Shown in pieces: positions 48,701-59,773 of a DNA stretch of 64,000 nucleotides; the stretch's first letter is position 1, and every line of letters begins with the position of its first letter. Both the position numbers and the translations under genes were made by a program. This DNA comes from Entonaema liquescens (lineage: Eukaryota > Ascomycota > Sordariomycetes > Xylariales > Xylariaceae), in the NCBI GenBank assembly GCA_902805475.1, contig CADCSX010000002.1, positions 620,001 to 684,000 on the forward strand, read 5' to 3'. A model generated the notes under the pieces. That model had not been told where the DNA came from. It saw nothing but the letters and a program-made list of their open reading frames with translations, and searched no databases.

Positions 48701-50341
48701 GAAAAATCTCGTAGATTCCCAGCGACGCATTAAAGAGCTTAGCAAAGAGCATCAACCATCACAGTCTGACGACAACAGAGTCGCCGTACTGCAGAAGGAG
48801 ATCTCTAAGTTAAATAAGGAGGTATCTAAACTTCATGCTGAAACCGAGGGTGTGGAAGCGGAGATCAAGGAACTCCAGGACAAAATCATGGAGGTTGGTG
48901 GAGAGAAGCTGCGTGCTCAGCGTGCTAAAGTCGATGCTATTAAGGAAGAAATAGCCTCTCATAATGAGGAAACATCCAATGCCGAAGTGAGGAAAGCCAA
49001 AGCAGAAAAGTCAAAGACGAAACTTGAAAAGGACCACGCCAAGGCCACTAAGGAGTTAGAGGCCGCAATACGCGATCTTGAGAAGCTAGAAGAAGAGGTT
49101 CAGAACCAGGGTAGCAAGTCCGAATCCTTGAACACTCGTGTCGAAGAGGCAGAAGAAGAGCTAGCAGAAAAGAAAAAGGAACTGTCTACATTAAAATCTG
49201 AATTGGACGAAAAGACTTCGGAGCTCAACGAAACGCGCGCGGTTGAAATTGAGATGCGGAATAAACTCGAGGAGAACCAGAAAGTACTCGTCGAAAACCA
49301 GAAGCGATTGCGCTATTGGGATGAGAAACTAGGTAAACTTGTCCTTCAGAACGTCAGCGATTTGAGCGGCCCGCCAGTAGCCAAGAAGCCGACTAGACAG
49401 AAGGGCAAAGAGAGAGCAGAAAATGAGGAGGGATATCAGCCCGAACAACAGGATGGTGGGGGAGAGGAGGAGCAAGAAGAGGAAGAGGAGCGAGAGCAGG
49501 AGGAGCAAGAGCAGGAAGAACCACAACTTGAGGAGCTTCCGCGCTTTACAGAGGACGAGTTGCAAGATATGGATAAGGAGACCCTGAAGGCCGAGATTGC
49601 GGCGCTTGAGGAAAAGACGCAGAATGTCAACGTGGATGTCAGCGTCTTATCGGAGTATCGCCGCAGAGTCGAGGAGCATGCAGCTCGGTCTTCGGATTTA
49701 GCAAGCGCCGTTCAGCAACGCGACGCCGCTAAGAAGCGCTGCGACGACCTACGCCGGTTGAGGCTGGAGGGTTTCATGGAAGGTTTCAGCATCATCTCCC
49801 TCCGACTTAAGGAAATGTACCAGATGATCACAATGGGTGGTAATGCTGAGCTAGAGCTCGTCGACAGTTTGGACCCCTTCAGCGAAGGTATCCTGTTCTC
49901 CGTCATGCCGCCGAAGAAGAGCTGGAAGAACATTAGTAACCTCAGTGGTGGTGAGAAGACATTATCTAGTCTTGCGCTAGTATTTGCTTTGCACCATTAT
50001 AAACCGACGCCTCTGTACGTCATGGATGAGATCGATGCTGCCTTGGACTTCAGAAACGTAAGTGCTTCCCGCTGCTAGCCCCTTTTTCACCCCGCGGAAA
50101 TATTTGCTAACAGTAATATGAACAGGTATCCATCGTAGCCAACTACATCAAGGAGCGGACCAAGAACGCCCAGTTCGTGGTTATCTCGCTGCGCAATAAC
50201 ATGTTTGAGCTGGCAGCCCGACTGGTCGGCGTGTACAAAGTCAACCACATGACCAAGAGCGTAACGATCGAGAACCGCGACTTTATCGTTCGCGGTGGGA
50301 TGGCGAGGCAACAACAGCAAGGCGGCCAGACCGTGAGTTGA
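45747..50341 (+). CDS. smc4: Condensin complex subunit SMC4 (two apparent 1-nt frameshifts)
   Basis: The SMC4 ATPase of condensin, which compacts mitotic chromosomes in the nucleus. Exons are 45747-46678, 46735-50057 and 50126-50341, with introns of 56 and 68 bp. Visible parts: acidic disordered N-terminus; Walker A GPNGSGKSNVIDSLLF; long coiled coils; hinge around FHGRLGNLGTIDEKYDVAIS; the second coiled coil; signature LSGGEKTLSSLALVF; Walker B PLYVMDEIDAALD; and the terminal VSIVANYIKERTKNAQFVVISL. Length is about 1,490 aa, slightly above the usual 1,300-1,450. An E/Q-rich acidic insert lies at about 49,425-49,540. The frame slips by one base near 46,098 (GGAAG run) and near 47,330 (AAAAGCC), each as if one base were missing. 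Condensin is essential in fungi studied, so sequence error is the likely cause. Confidence 0.95.
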
Positions 50342-50866
50342 TGATGGGACCCACGCATGGGATGGGGATAGCTTCGTTTAGAATACGTATGATATTTACT
50401 GCTTGTCTAATGAACGCTCAGCGCGCGGGGAGCGCAATGGGCTACGATGTTTGGGCCGGCGGTTTAACGCAATGTCCGTCACGGATTTGATGAATGGCGG
50501 GGTCGCGTAATGATATAAATATCCAAATGCGCGCTTGAGCGAAGTTTATTTGGAATATGAATATACGTTCTTGATTGCTTCATCTCCATGGCTTGGTGTG
50601 AACGGTTCTTTTGCTCTATCTTTTCTGTAACCAACTAGGTTAGACTAGGATCAGTGCGAGGTAGAATTATCTACTCATGTAGTTACGATCTTAAATTTTC
50701 TTGTGGATGGTCGTGAAGCTTAAGTGTGTACGGGAGAAATTAGGGGTTTGATTATAATGGTTGGTTTCTCGAGGAGCTAACGCGTTACGTAGGTATATAA
50801 GCCTTAATAGCAGATTTGTTGACCACTAACGTGGAAGCAACTATGAAGCTTCTCCACACCCTCAAA
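50342..50866. other. Intergenic, SMC4 3' region
   Basis: About 520 bp between the SMC4 stop and tRNA-Ala. No ORF or repeat is seen. Confidence 0.5.
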
Positions 50867-50938
50867 GGGCGTGTAACTCAGTGGTAGAGTGCTCGCTTCG
50901 CATGCGAGAAGTCCAGGGTTCGACTCCCTGCTCGTCCA
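50867..50938 (+). tRNA. trnA(CGC): tRNA-Ala (CGC)
   Basis: A 72-nt intronless tRNA. Acceptor GGGCGTG pairs with CTCGTCC (one G-U, one mismatch). The D arm contains the A box TAACTCAGTGG. Anticodon stem CTCGC/GCGAG encloses TTCGCAT, anticodon CGC (50,899-50,901). The T arm has GGTTCGACTCC. Genomic A follows as discriminator, then a T run as terminator. Confidence 0.95.
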
Positions 50939-51542
50939 TTTTTTTGCTATTTTGCCTCACTTTTCTACTGTTATGTAGTTTGTCACGATGATATTTTATT
51001 CTACCCCTTGATTCTCTCTCCCTATTTACTGGATGGTTACTTGTAGAGATTGACTGACTGAACAACGTATCATTTTTCATAAGTGAACTTGGCGGGTTTG
51101 CTATTGAAGTTTATGGGATTCAATCTCATAACACTATTTTCGTTACTGGCTATACAAATAGGGGAGCGCGCGAAAGGGATTATCTGATACTACGATGCTT
51201 AGGTCTTCAACTCTAAATTCTCACACGATCCTTACTCAATACCAGATCACCCCAATTACAAAGCTGACTAGATCTTTAGCCATAGATTAAACCATCGAAG
51301 CGGAGGATTGGAAATTACTTCTAGGTAAGATAATTAGAGGTTACGCAAGGCTAAAGCCGCAATTATGCACGATCAATGAACAAGTATTTGGTTTACTTCG
51401 TGGCAATATGACTCGATTCATAAGTCATTATCTGAGGTAATAATCATACCGAAAACCGTTTTTCATGCAAGTGAAACCATTTCCGATGACCGATTCATCG
51501 TCCCAGACCCTAATCACTCCCCAAGACACCGAAAAGAAGCAT
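50939..51542. other. Intergenic between tRNA-Ala and RPS26 3' end
   Basis: About 600 bp containing the RPS26 3' UTR at its right side. No gene is seen. Confidence 0.5.
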
Positions 51543-52126
51543 TTAGGCAACCTTGGCAGTCTGGGTGGGAGTCACCTTCTTGCCATCCTTGTTGTAACGC
51601 ACACGAGGGGGAGGAGCTCTGTTACGGCGGCCAACGCGCGATCGGACACTAGAAAATATATTATTAGCGGTTTATGGTTCGAGGTCGAGGAAAGGGGGGA
51701 GGGAATAGGAGTTTTCGTTCGAGGTTCAACCAAGGCTCTTCTCAGGCGCATACGCTGCCCTTAGATGAGCGCGTAGTCGGTCTCCTAACGGGACGACGTA
51801 CCGGACAATCTTGCCGTGGATAGCGCAAGAGACACAGTACTGCAGCTTGAGGTACATCTTGGGAACCGTGTACTCGGAGAATACGGAGGCATCCGAGATA
51901 TCACCTAAAAGTCAAAATTAGTTAGATTGATTTCGTTCCTCGTAATTGATACCTTGGGTAGGGGATGAGACGTACGAATAGCTGCAGACTCGACCATGTT
52001 GCGGATGGTGAAGCGCTTGATCGCCTTATCCTTGGGGGTGCATCGCGAGCAGTTGCTGCATCGGATGGGCTTGACGTGGCCGCGGCCCTTCTTGTTGCGG
52101 CCGTTGTTCTTTCTCTTCTTAACCAT
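51543..52126 (-). CDS. rps26: 40S ribosomal protein S26 (eS26)
   Basis: A 119-aa small-subunit ribosomal protein. Exons are 52126-51976, 51904-51802 and 51648-51543, with introns of 71 and 153 bp; all phases fit. The protein starts MVKKRKNNGRNKKGRGHVKP and carries the zinc-binding CSNCSRC and a second pair in YCVSCAIHGK. It ends in the R/P-rich tail RRNRAPPPRVRYN...TPTQTAKVA. eS26 binds mRNA upstream of the start codon at the exit channel. It shares a 714-bp divergent promoter with the ubiquitin-S27a gene. Confidence 0.97.
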
Positions 52127-52840
52127 GGTGACGGTGTTCTATATTGTCCTGCAACGTTAGAACTATATTTGAGAAAAGGCCCAAGGTTAGGAAGATGAGG
52201 ATGCCTACGTACAGACTTTCTGGTTGGGAGTTGTCGAGAAGAAGAAAGGTTGGCTGGTGGATTAGAGGGAGTTGTTTTCTGTGTAGAAATTGGTGCGCGC
52301 AACTTTCTCTGGGTCCAAAAATTCGTCTGGAGGCGACCCCACTGTATTGGAGGAAGGAATGGTCCAATCAGAGTAGAGTTTGCAGTTAGAGGGGCAAAAC
52401 CAGCTACTGCGAACAAGTGCGACAGGGCAAGCAGGATGAGAAACCCTAGCACGTGATTTTACCGGAAGTTCGAAATGCAATTACCTAAGCGCTATTGGGA
52501 GGACCCACCACACCAGCACCGGATTGTACTTCCATATCTTTTGCAGGGCCTCAAACTCCCCTCCTACTTTTTTTCTTTTCTCCAAACGAAACTTACCCTT
52601 TGGTTGCTTAGGACGGCAATAGCGATATTGTCTAGGTACGTTTTCCTCACATTTGAAGGCTTTTACCCATACAATAATTTTAGTTTCCTTATTGCCTGTG
52701 CGATTCCATTAACGTTTCCACGCGTTTGGTGGTCGTCGCTACAGCGTCTAGGCGCATTTCGATGCGCATTGCAAATATCCCCCCATTTTCAGTCTTGATA
52801 GCACTCATCTCTAACACATAATCTCTCCCAACAGGCAATC
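52127..52840. promoter_or_regulatory. Bidirectional ribosomal-protein promoter
   Basis: The divergent region between RPS26 and ubiquitin-S27a. At 52,441-52,456 it contains AAACCCTAG directly followed by CACGTGA. AACCCTA-type sequences are bound by Tbf1 and CACGTGA by Cbf1, factors tied to ribosomal-protein genes in several ascomycetes. On the right side a possible 5'-UTR intron of ubiquitin-S27a runs from GTACGT near 52,635 to CCAACAG just before 52,838. Assignment of factors is an inference from motif sequence. Confidence 0.6.
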
Positions 52841-53359
52841 ATGCAAATCTTCGTCAAGACCCTCACGGGCAAGACTATCACCCTTGAGGTGGAGTCTAGC
52901 GACACCATCGACAATGTCAAGTCCAAGATCCAGGACAAGGAGGGAATCCCCCCTGACCAACAACGATTAATTTTCGCTGGAAAGCAGCTCGAAGATGGCC
53001 GAACCCTCTCCGACTACAACATCCAGAAGGAGAGCACCCTCCACCTTGTGCTCCGCCTCCGTGGTGGTGCCAAGAAGCGCAAGAAGAAGGTCTACACTAC
53101 CCCCAAGAAGATCAAGCACAAGCGCAAGAAGACCAAGTTAGCTGTGCTTAAGTACTACAAGGTCGACGGTGATGGAAAGATCGAGCGTCTTCGCCGTGAA
53201 TGCCCTGCTGAGACCGTGAGTTGCTCTATCCTAAATTCAAGTACGAGTCAGTTACTAATACTACTCAAATAGTGCGGTGCGGGTGTCTTCATGGCTGCCA
53301 TGCAGGACCGACAATACTGTGGCCTGTGCCACCTTACCTACGTCTTTGACAAGCAGTAA
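52841..53359 (+). CDS. ubi3: Ubiquitin-40S ribosomal protein S27a (eS31) fusion
   Basis: A 153-aa fusion precursor from exons 52841-53215 and 53273-53359, with a 57-bp intron. Residues 1-76 are ubiquitin, from [18 protein letters not shown] to LRLRGG, with Lys residues at the usual chain sites. The tail begins [20 protein letters not shown] and carries the zinc finger C-x4-C (CPAETC, completed by splicing) and CGLC. Ubiquitin is cut after Gly 76, giving a ubiquitin monomer and the ribosomal protein of the 40S head. It is divergent from RPS26. Confidence 0.97.
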
Positions 53360-54038
53360 ATGCTCACTGGGTCGGCCTGGAGTAAACATGGTTAAGGATT
53401 CGGAAAATCGGAACGGGGCTTACGGGTATCATGATAGGACATGGATGACTTAGCTCGGTTTCTATGAATACGAATTCATGCGCAAGATCCGCCGTTGCTA
53501 GACTGTGGAATGTTATTGTGAGGTTTTAATGCTCGTATCAGTAATCCTTAACCAATGTGTAATCTGTAACTTTCCAATATCAGCCCCCTCTAAGGTAGTC
53601 GAGTTCCAAATTAGGGCTCGTAGTCGAAATCGTCATTTTCAAATGTAATGCTAATTCTCATTTCCTTCAATGTGTTCACTGACCCAGAGGTATCACAAAT
53701 TAATCATGTTCATGCATCCATCTAGTGTGCTAAGGCCTTATCCTCGTAGACATATACAACAGAGATATTTCCTTGTAGCAAGATAAAAGATGTAGGGATA
53801 ATACTTAATTTCTTTTCTTTTTAGACCCAACTGTGACCAAGTTTCTACTTGTGTCTACGAAGGTCATTTGTATCTAGTAGAGCTACCAGTCATCTATCGC
53901 AGAGTCCATATACAGCTCAAACGGAGCAACAGCTCATGTGCCACAGGACTAGACCCAGGTAGCTCATCGGTATTCTACCATACTTGCTCCTAATTCATGT
54001 CATTTTGCTTTCCCCTCCAAACTTAGTTCTTTCCCATC
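53360..54038. other. Convergent intergenic region
   Basis: About 680 bp between the ubiquitin-S27a stop and the chitinase stop; it contains both 3' UTRs. Nothing else is recognised. Confidence 0.5.
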
Positions 54039-55231
54039 CTAGTTATTAGGAAACCCAGCCCTGAGGTTCTCGTACTTGGTATACGGATACTCGATCAAAT
54101 TCAGCCTGCGATCCAGCGCGGCAGGGCCCCCTAGTACGTCAACCACGTTCCCGATCAAGCTCTCCCTCCCCTCCTTGTCGGCACTGCTCTCCCACCACAT
54201 GGCGCCTCCGAGCCGTCGCTCCTCGCGCACCCACCACGCCTTGATCCGCGCCATCTCCACCGTATCGTAGCTGACCAGCGTGCGCGTCCGCGGCTCGTAG
54301 CAATAACTAGCCCGGGCCTCGTGGTCGAAGTGCTCCGTAGCCCCCGGTAGCGGTAGTTTCTTGTAGTCGTGCACGCCGTTCTCCCAGGTCCCTTCGCCCA
54401 CGCCGCCGTACGGGTGGCCCAGCCCGTCCGTGCCCTGGAACGCGCGCCCGTACAGCGGCATCCCCAGCACGATCTTCCCGGGGGCGACGCCCCGCGACAG
54501 GTAGTAGTCTACGGCGGCGACGGTGCTGAAGGGCGTGGAGCGCGGGTTCGATCGGCTCGGGTACAGGTTCGCCTGGTGGCCGGCCGTCGAGTCCCACGAC
54601 CCGGCGAAGTCGTACGCCATCAGGTTCCAAAGTCGAGCACCCGGTCCATGCCGGGGATGTCCAGCTTCGAGAAGTTCTGCGCGCCCGCGGGGCAGGCTAC
54701 CGTCAGCTCGAAGTGGTACGGCGTAGGTAGCGCGCGGCTGTAGGCGTCCATGGCCTCGCGCACGGCGTACAGCAGAGCCACGAAGTCGGCGGCTTCGGAG
54801 GGCGATTGCGGATACTCCCAGTCCACGTCGATGCCGTCGAACCCCAGGTTCTTGATCAGCTCGACGCACGAGTTGGCGAAGTTGGCGCGGCCCTGGGGAG
54901 TAGATGCCGGCTGCTTGAAGTTGCTGCTGTAGGTCCAGCCGCCGACGGAAAGCAGGACTTTGAGCTGCCGGTTCCTGCGCTTGAGCAGGTTGAGCTGCTT
55001 GAGGCAGCCGTATAGATTGGTACCAACATCGTTCCAGCTATCTCCTTCCCAGTGGATATCCGTGTCGGCCCAGGTATCGGTTAGGTAGACCTCGCCGGAC
55101 TCTGGGCGCACGTTGGCGAAGGCGTATAAGATATGCGTCAACTTCTCGGCGGGGAGGTCCTGCGGCCGGTGCTTACGGCCGTAGATGGCCCAGTTGACGA
55201 AGTAAGCGACGGTGCGGAATTGTTGCGCCAT
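54039..55231 (-). CDS. GH18 chitinase (apparent 1-nt frameshift)
   Basis: Endo-acting chitinase of family GH18, about 397 aa once the frames are joined. The 5' part (55231 to about 54630) holds TVAYFVNWAIYGRKHRPQDL, KVLLSVGGWTYS and the catalytic LGFDGIDVDWEYP, with the DxxDxDxE acid. The 3' part (about 54630-54039) holds WNLMAYDFAGSWDS, KIVLGMPLYGRAFQG and GGAMWWESSADK. The frame slips between VLDF and WNLMAYDF in a TTT run, as if one T were missing. Start ATG 55231 yields a form without signal peptide, as in ChiB-type autolysis enzymes. An upstream frame (55428-55234) encodes a hydrophobic segment that one further missing base would fuse to it; see findings. Confidence 0.9.
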
Positions 55232-55431
55232 GTTCACTTCTGTGGTTGGAGGAGGAGGGAGTGGGAAGTGAGGAAGTCGGGAAGAAGACGACTGGTTGCT
55301 GTCGTCAGGAGAGCTAGTGAGAGGTGGGATGATGAGAATAAGGAGGGGTAGTGATTTATGAGTATGAAAGCCGCAAGCAGTGCTGTCACGGCAAAGATGT
55401 AAGGGAGTAGAGTTCTAAGTCGTGGCATATG

Positions 55432-56455
55432 CTAGATTTTTGGAATATAAACAACTTTTATAAATTGATATTGAATTTAATTTTATCTGTAGGAGTGACG
55501 ATACGTGTATTGTTGTCTTGATCTTCATGTGAAATCATATTCTCATGTTCGACTTTCAGCTTGAGCTATGTGGCTTAGAGCTGAGAGCTTGTTCTGTCTT
55601 AGATCATAGGTATCTTTGATAGCCAATCAAGTTTTGACATTTCCGAATATTCATGCGGGTATTTCTCTTATATGTAAGGGATCCGCGCTCGTAATGTTGA
55701 TTTATTGGTTATGCTTGTTAGTTTTTTGTATTGTAGCTTGGCGACTGGATAACACGGCAGTACCGCCAACAAAGACGTCAGAAAAAAAATAAATGGAGAA
55801 TAGCTGACTATCTTGCGTGGCAGTGTGGCTGAAGCTTGTAAATCGTAAATCAGAGAGTGTTCCAGTGGTATGTAGGATGTGGCTTGTGCGTACTTGGTTG
55901 CCTCTCAGCCATCTCAGTTACCCCTTTTCAGAACCATATCATATCATAAAAAGCTAAACTAATAAACGTCTCCATTTAGATTAAGTACATAGTTGAATAT
56001 AATAATATCTTAGCTCAGGCATCGAACGTATATTTTTCTGGCTAGGATATAGGTATATCCCTCCGAGTAGGGATGAATTACTTAACGTCATGGATTACAA
56101 GTTCCTATCACAAGAAAAAGAAACTTGGAAACAACTTCATTGTTCCACAAAGAGCTTGAACCCAGCTATGACAGCTCAAGCTTTATACGCTGAACGTATC
56201 CCTTGCTCCCGACGTTTCATCCGAGATCCGAGCAAAACCTCTGTAAAAGACTTTGTGGATATGTCGTAAATATCTCACATGGATGGGAAAAGCATAATAA
56301 CAAGCTATGCTTCGTGTCAGAAAATGTGATTGTTATTTACCAACAAATCACAACTAAGTATTATTAATTTTATCCATCAAAGCAGAGATTTCAAACCCAA
56401 TCAACTTCTCCTTCGGAGCTTGTAACCAGATCCAACAAGGCAACAGTCCACCACC
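55432..56455. other. Divergent intergenic region
   Basis: About 1 kb between the chitinase upstream ORF and the F-box gene. It is AT-rich in places. No gene, tRNA or clear repeat is seen. Confidence 0.5.
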
Positions 56456-58015
56456 ATGTCTACGGCTGATAAAATATGTCAGGATACAGAGATGTGTAAC
56501 GAGATAACTCCCCGTGTTAAGCCATTGAGCTGGGGCGGATTGCCGAACGAGATTAAGCTGCGGGTTTGGAACCTCCTGCTTCCCGTCAGTAGCGCTGTAA
56601 GCCAAGCGGAAGGACACAGCAGTCCTAGTAACCCCATATCGGCCTACGCTGTTGTCTGCCGCGACTGGCAGCAATTCTTCGAGCCCATCAACTTCGCCCA
56701 TCTAAAAATTAACCAGCTGGATCTGGCCTTTTTCGAAGTGGCCCTCACACCTGAGAGAAGAAAATTGCTTCGTTCAGTATGGCTTTGCGTGGAACTTTCC
56801 AAATACGATTGCCCCTCATGTCGCATCGTGGAGATGGACTTTGAGGCCGCTGTAAACGATGCCATTTTCACGCACTCTTTATTATGTTTCTACGAAGTCC
56901 TCGCCAAGTGGAACCTTCCAGGAGGGCAGAAGGCCCACGGGATAGATCTAATGGTGATGTTGAGCGCTGGGTCGCCAAGCGATCAAAGACATTCCTTTAG
57001 GGATTACCACGGTGAGGATCACACTGTCACAATCGACTGCCCGCCTGATTTACGCACCAAGGGTGCGTTGAATGGGTGGAAATTGGCACCACGGATGACG
57101 ACGTATGACTATACCTGCAAGAGGCTATTCGGACAGCCGCTTAAATTCGAACCAAGAGACACAGATCACCCCTTGGGTAAAGATTGGACGGGCTCACTTC
57201 CAAAGCTGGACTTTGTGACGGGCTTTGCCATTCCCCGGAAATTCTACCGAGCAATCCCCAGAATTGATCTTATCTTGCAGAGCTTCCCGAACCTGAAGGT
57301 TTTTCAGTATGAGTCTTGGCTTAACCCCTCGCCAAAGCTCAACTATGATCGGGTAGAACATATCATAAGCGTCATGCAATCATTACCGCAAAGCATAGAG
57401 AGGTTCTCAGCCTTTGAGGACTTTAGCTATGATCGTCATGGGTGGAAGCAATGGCCGAAATGCCTTAGAATTGGGCTGCCCATACAGCAAATGAGTCGCG
57501 ACTTGGTCGAGGTCGACCTTTCGTACATCTGCGACGCCGAGATATTCTTCCCCCCGTACTACCCGCGCTTCATAGAAGGCCCTATCGAGTTCACATGGGA
57601 GAACTTGAAGGCCTTGACGATAACTTCGTGGGTTTTGGTTGCGCCATGGAGAAGACGCCTGGACCAGCTGCTCCAGAGCGTTGCTGTAACCGTCTTGAAG
57701 ATGCCGAAGCTAGAGATAATGGAGATTTGGACTGGTACCGCCGGAGCTGCTGGTATATTCCGTTACACGCGTTCCAAGGGTGAAGTTCTGATTGAGCTAA
57801 TCCAAACGGATCCTTACACATTGTCGGAGCAAACCATAGCAGCTTGGCAAGAAGTTGCAAATACGTATACCGAAGGCCACTTTCGAGTATCATATGATCC
57901 TTTATGTCCTGCAACGATTAAAACGCATCGGTCGGTGCTTCGTTACTTGAAGAGAGCTGATAAGATGCTGTCGCCTGCGACTACTTCCCAACCGATGTGG
58001 CAGTATTCCATGTAG
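56456..58015 (+). CDS. F-box domain protein
   Basis: An intronless 519-aa protein starting at a good Kozak context (CCACCATG). Residues about 25-75 (LSWGGLPNEIKLRVWNLLLP...AYAVVCRDWQQFFEPI) are an F-box with the usual LP-E-I---W pattern, the Skp1-binding part of SCF ubiquitin ligases. The remainder has no catalytic motif and resembles the large, variable families of fungal F-box proteins, with phrases such as YYPRFIEGPIEFTWENLKALTI. Target unknown. No regulatory site is recognised. Confidence 0.75.
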   Translation: MSTADKICQDTEMCNEITPRVKPLSWGGLPNEIKLRVWNLLLPVSSAVSQAEGHSSPSNPISAYAVVCRDWQQFFEPINFAHLKINQLDLAFFEVALTPERRKLLRSVWLCVELSKYDCPSCRIVEMDFEAAVNDAIFTHSLLCFYEVLAKWNLPGGQKAHGIDLMVMLSAGSPSDQRHSFRDYHGEDHTVTIDCPPDLRTKGALNGWKLAPRMTTYDYTCKRLFGQPLKFEPRDTDHPLGKDWTGSLPKLDFVTGFAIPRKFYRAIPRIDLILQSFPNLKVFQYESWLNPSPKLNYDRVEHIISVMQSLPQSIERFSAFEDFSYDRHGWKQWPKCLRIGLPIQQMSRDLVEVDLSYICDAEIFFPPYYPRFIEGPIEFTWENLKALTITSWVLVAPWRRRLDQLLQSVAVTVLKMPKLEIMEIWTGTAGAAGIFRYTRSKGEVLIELIQTDPYTLSEQTIAAWQEVANTYTEGHFRVSYDPLCPATIKTHRSVLRYLKRADKMLSPATTSQPMWQYSM

Positions 58016-58308
58016 GGAGGGAGAAAGGCTTGTATATTAGACGATAATTTGCTATAATGATTAGACGCTCTATTTGGATTCTACATCATCATCTATATGG
58101 CTGGGAATAGCAGTCACTTATCAATACCAAAAGAATGATTGGCCTAAGGTATACAGATTATAAATAGTAAAATTCCTCTAGATAAACGCCGATAATGCTT
58201 AGCTAACTAACCAATCTAATTATGCGAGAGAAAAGCGCTGGAGTGTGGTACATGCATAGGGCAGAGACAAGTGATATGCAATCTATCCCTTCCATCATCG
58301 TCAAACAT

Positions 58309-59773
58309 TTAACTGCTTGGAACAGGGCCGTGGCACGACTCCTTCGTAGGCTCGGGCTTGCGCTGCTTGGTCGCGCGACCTCCGAAACCCCAACCGATTT
58401 GGTTCGCGACGTAGGTTGCTACATGGAGCTGTAAATCGTAAAATGTCAGCAGTCATATTCTGAAGTGAATTATTTTCTTTATGTGATAGTTAGCACATAC
58501 CTCTTCAGCCCATGTCCAGACAAGACCGGGGTTCTTCTGGAACATGCGGCCAACAGCCGCGATATCCACAGGAGTGTCATCGTCGTCATTTCCGCCAACG
58601 AGGAGATCGTTGGCCTGCTTTCCGCTCATGATGGTACCAACGGTAACCACGTAAGCACTGTCGCCAACAGCTCGCTTGATGGCCTTGGCGAACGGCGCCT
58701 GGTAGCCGGGACCACGGGCGATCTTCTGTAGGGGATGGTTTCCGGCACTGGAGACGTCGATCACATCGACACCGCGCTGGACCAGGAGCGTAGACAGACG
58801 CACCGAGTCCTCTAACTTCCAGCTGTCGCCAGAGTAGCCCTCAACACCCTCTAGCCAGTCGGTAGCGCTGAGGCGCGCGAATAGGGGCATGTCAGCGGGC
58901 ATAACGGCGCGGAGCTCATCCGCCAGCTCGAGGATCAGACGAGCGCGGTTCTCGAAGCTGCCGCCGTACTGGTCGGTGCGGTGGTTCGAGGCAGGAGACA
59001 GGAATTCGTGCAGGAGGTATCCGTGAGCGCAGTGGAGCTCCAGAACGTCAAAGCCGATCTGGATAGCGCGCTTGGCAGCGGCCACGAAATCGAGCTTGAG
59101 CTGTGCGATCTCTTCGAGAGTGAGCGCCTTCGGCACTACGTGGTTCTCGTCGTAAGGGATGGCGCTCGGCGCGACAACGTCATCAGGCCAGCCACCCACA
59201 TCGGCGGCGGCGGTAGCGCCCCTATGCAGCCACGGCGCAAGTGCGGAGGCCTTGCGGCCGGCGTGGGCAAGCTGGATCGCGATGTGTTGACCCTGGGAGT
59301 GGGCGAAGTCTACGGTTCGCTTAATGCCCTCCATGTGGTCATCGAGCCAGAGGCCAGAGTCATTAGGGGTAATGCGTCCGCGAGCCTGGACGGCAGTGGC
59401 TTCGATCATAGCCAAACCCGGCTGTGAGAATATATTAGCAATGTCTCAAAGATTTTACTTTTTAAGCCGCCGAGAAACTTACCCCGCGCTGGATGATACC
59501 ACCCAAGTGAGTTAGATGCCATGAAGTGTGGAAGCCGTTTTCGGCCGAGTACTGGCATAGCGGCGAAAGCATAATACGGTTCTGGAGAGTAAGGCCGCGA
59601 ATCTTCAGGGGGGTGAAGAGCTTGGGGATGGCACTTCCATCGGGCTGGGGGTCCAGAGCGGTTCCCGCTGGCGGATCTTGAGCCGGGGTGAAGAAAGGGA
59701 CGCCCTTGGCCGCCTTGTTAGGAATGCTCAAGGCATTGACTTTGGAGCCGTTGACACCGTTGGTAGCAGGCAT
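58309..59773 (-). CDS. NADH:flavin oxidoreductase, old yellow enzyme family
   Basis: An FMN-dependent ene-reductase of 443 aa from exons 59773-59483, 59421-58501 and 58428-58309, with introns of 61 and 72 bp; all phases fit. Key family segments are the N-terminal NRIMLSPLCQYSAENGFHTSWH with the flavin-near Cys, HIAIQLAHAGRKA, ELHCAHGYLLHEFLSPASNHRTDQYGGSFENRAR, and the C-terminal GWGFGGRATKQRKPEP, visible only after splicing. These resemble the YqjM-type (class III) branch, which reduces activated C=C bonds using NAD(P)H and is often induced by xenobiotic or oxidative stress. The physiological substrate is unknown. Confidence 0.92.

Noticed and set aside
51465..52480. Several ORFs overlapping RPS26 and its promoter
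   Set aside because: They conflict with the three-exon eS26 model, which matches the known protein throughout.
54307..55015. GC-rich ORFs on both strands of the chitinase
   Set aside because: Shadows caused by high GC at third positions of the GH18 gene.
58222..58434. 70-aa plus-strand ORF
   Set aside because: It overlaps the third exon of the old-yellow-enzyme gene on the other strand.
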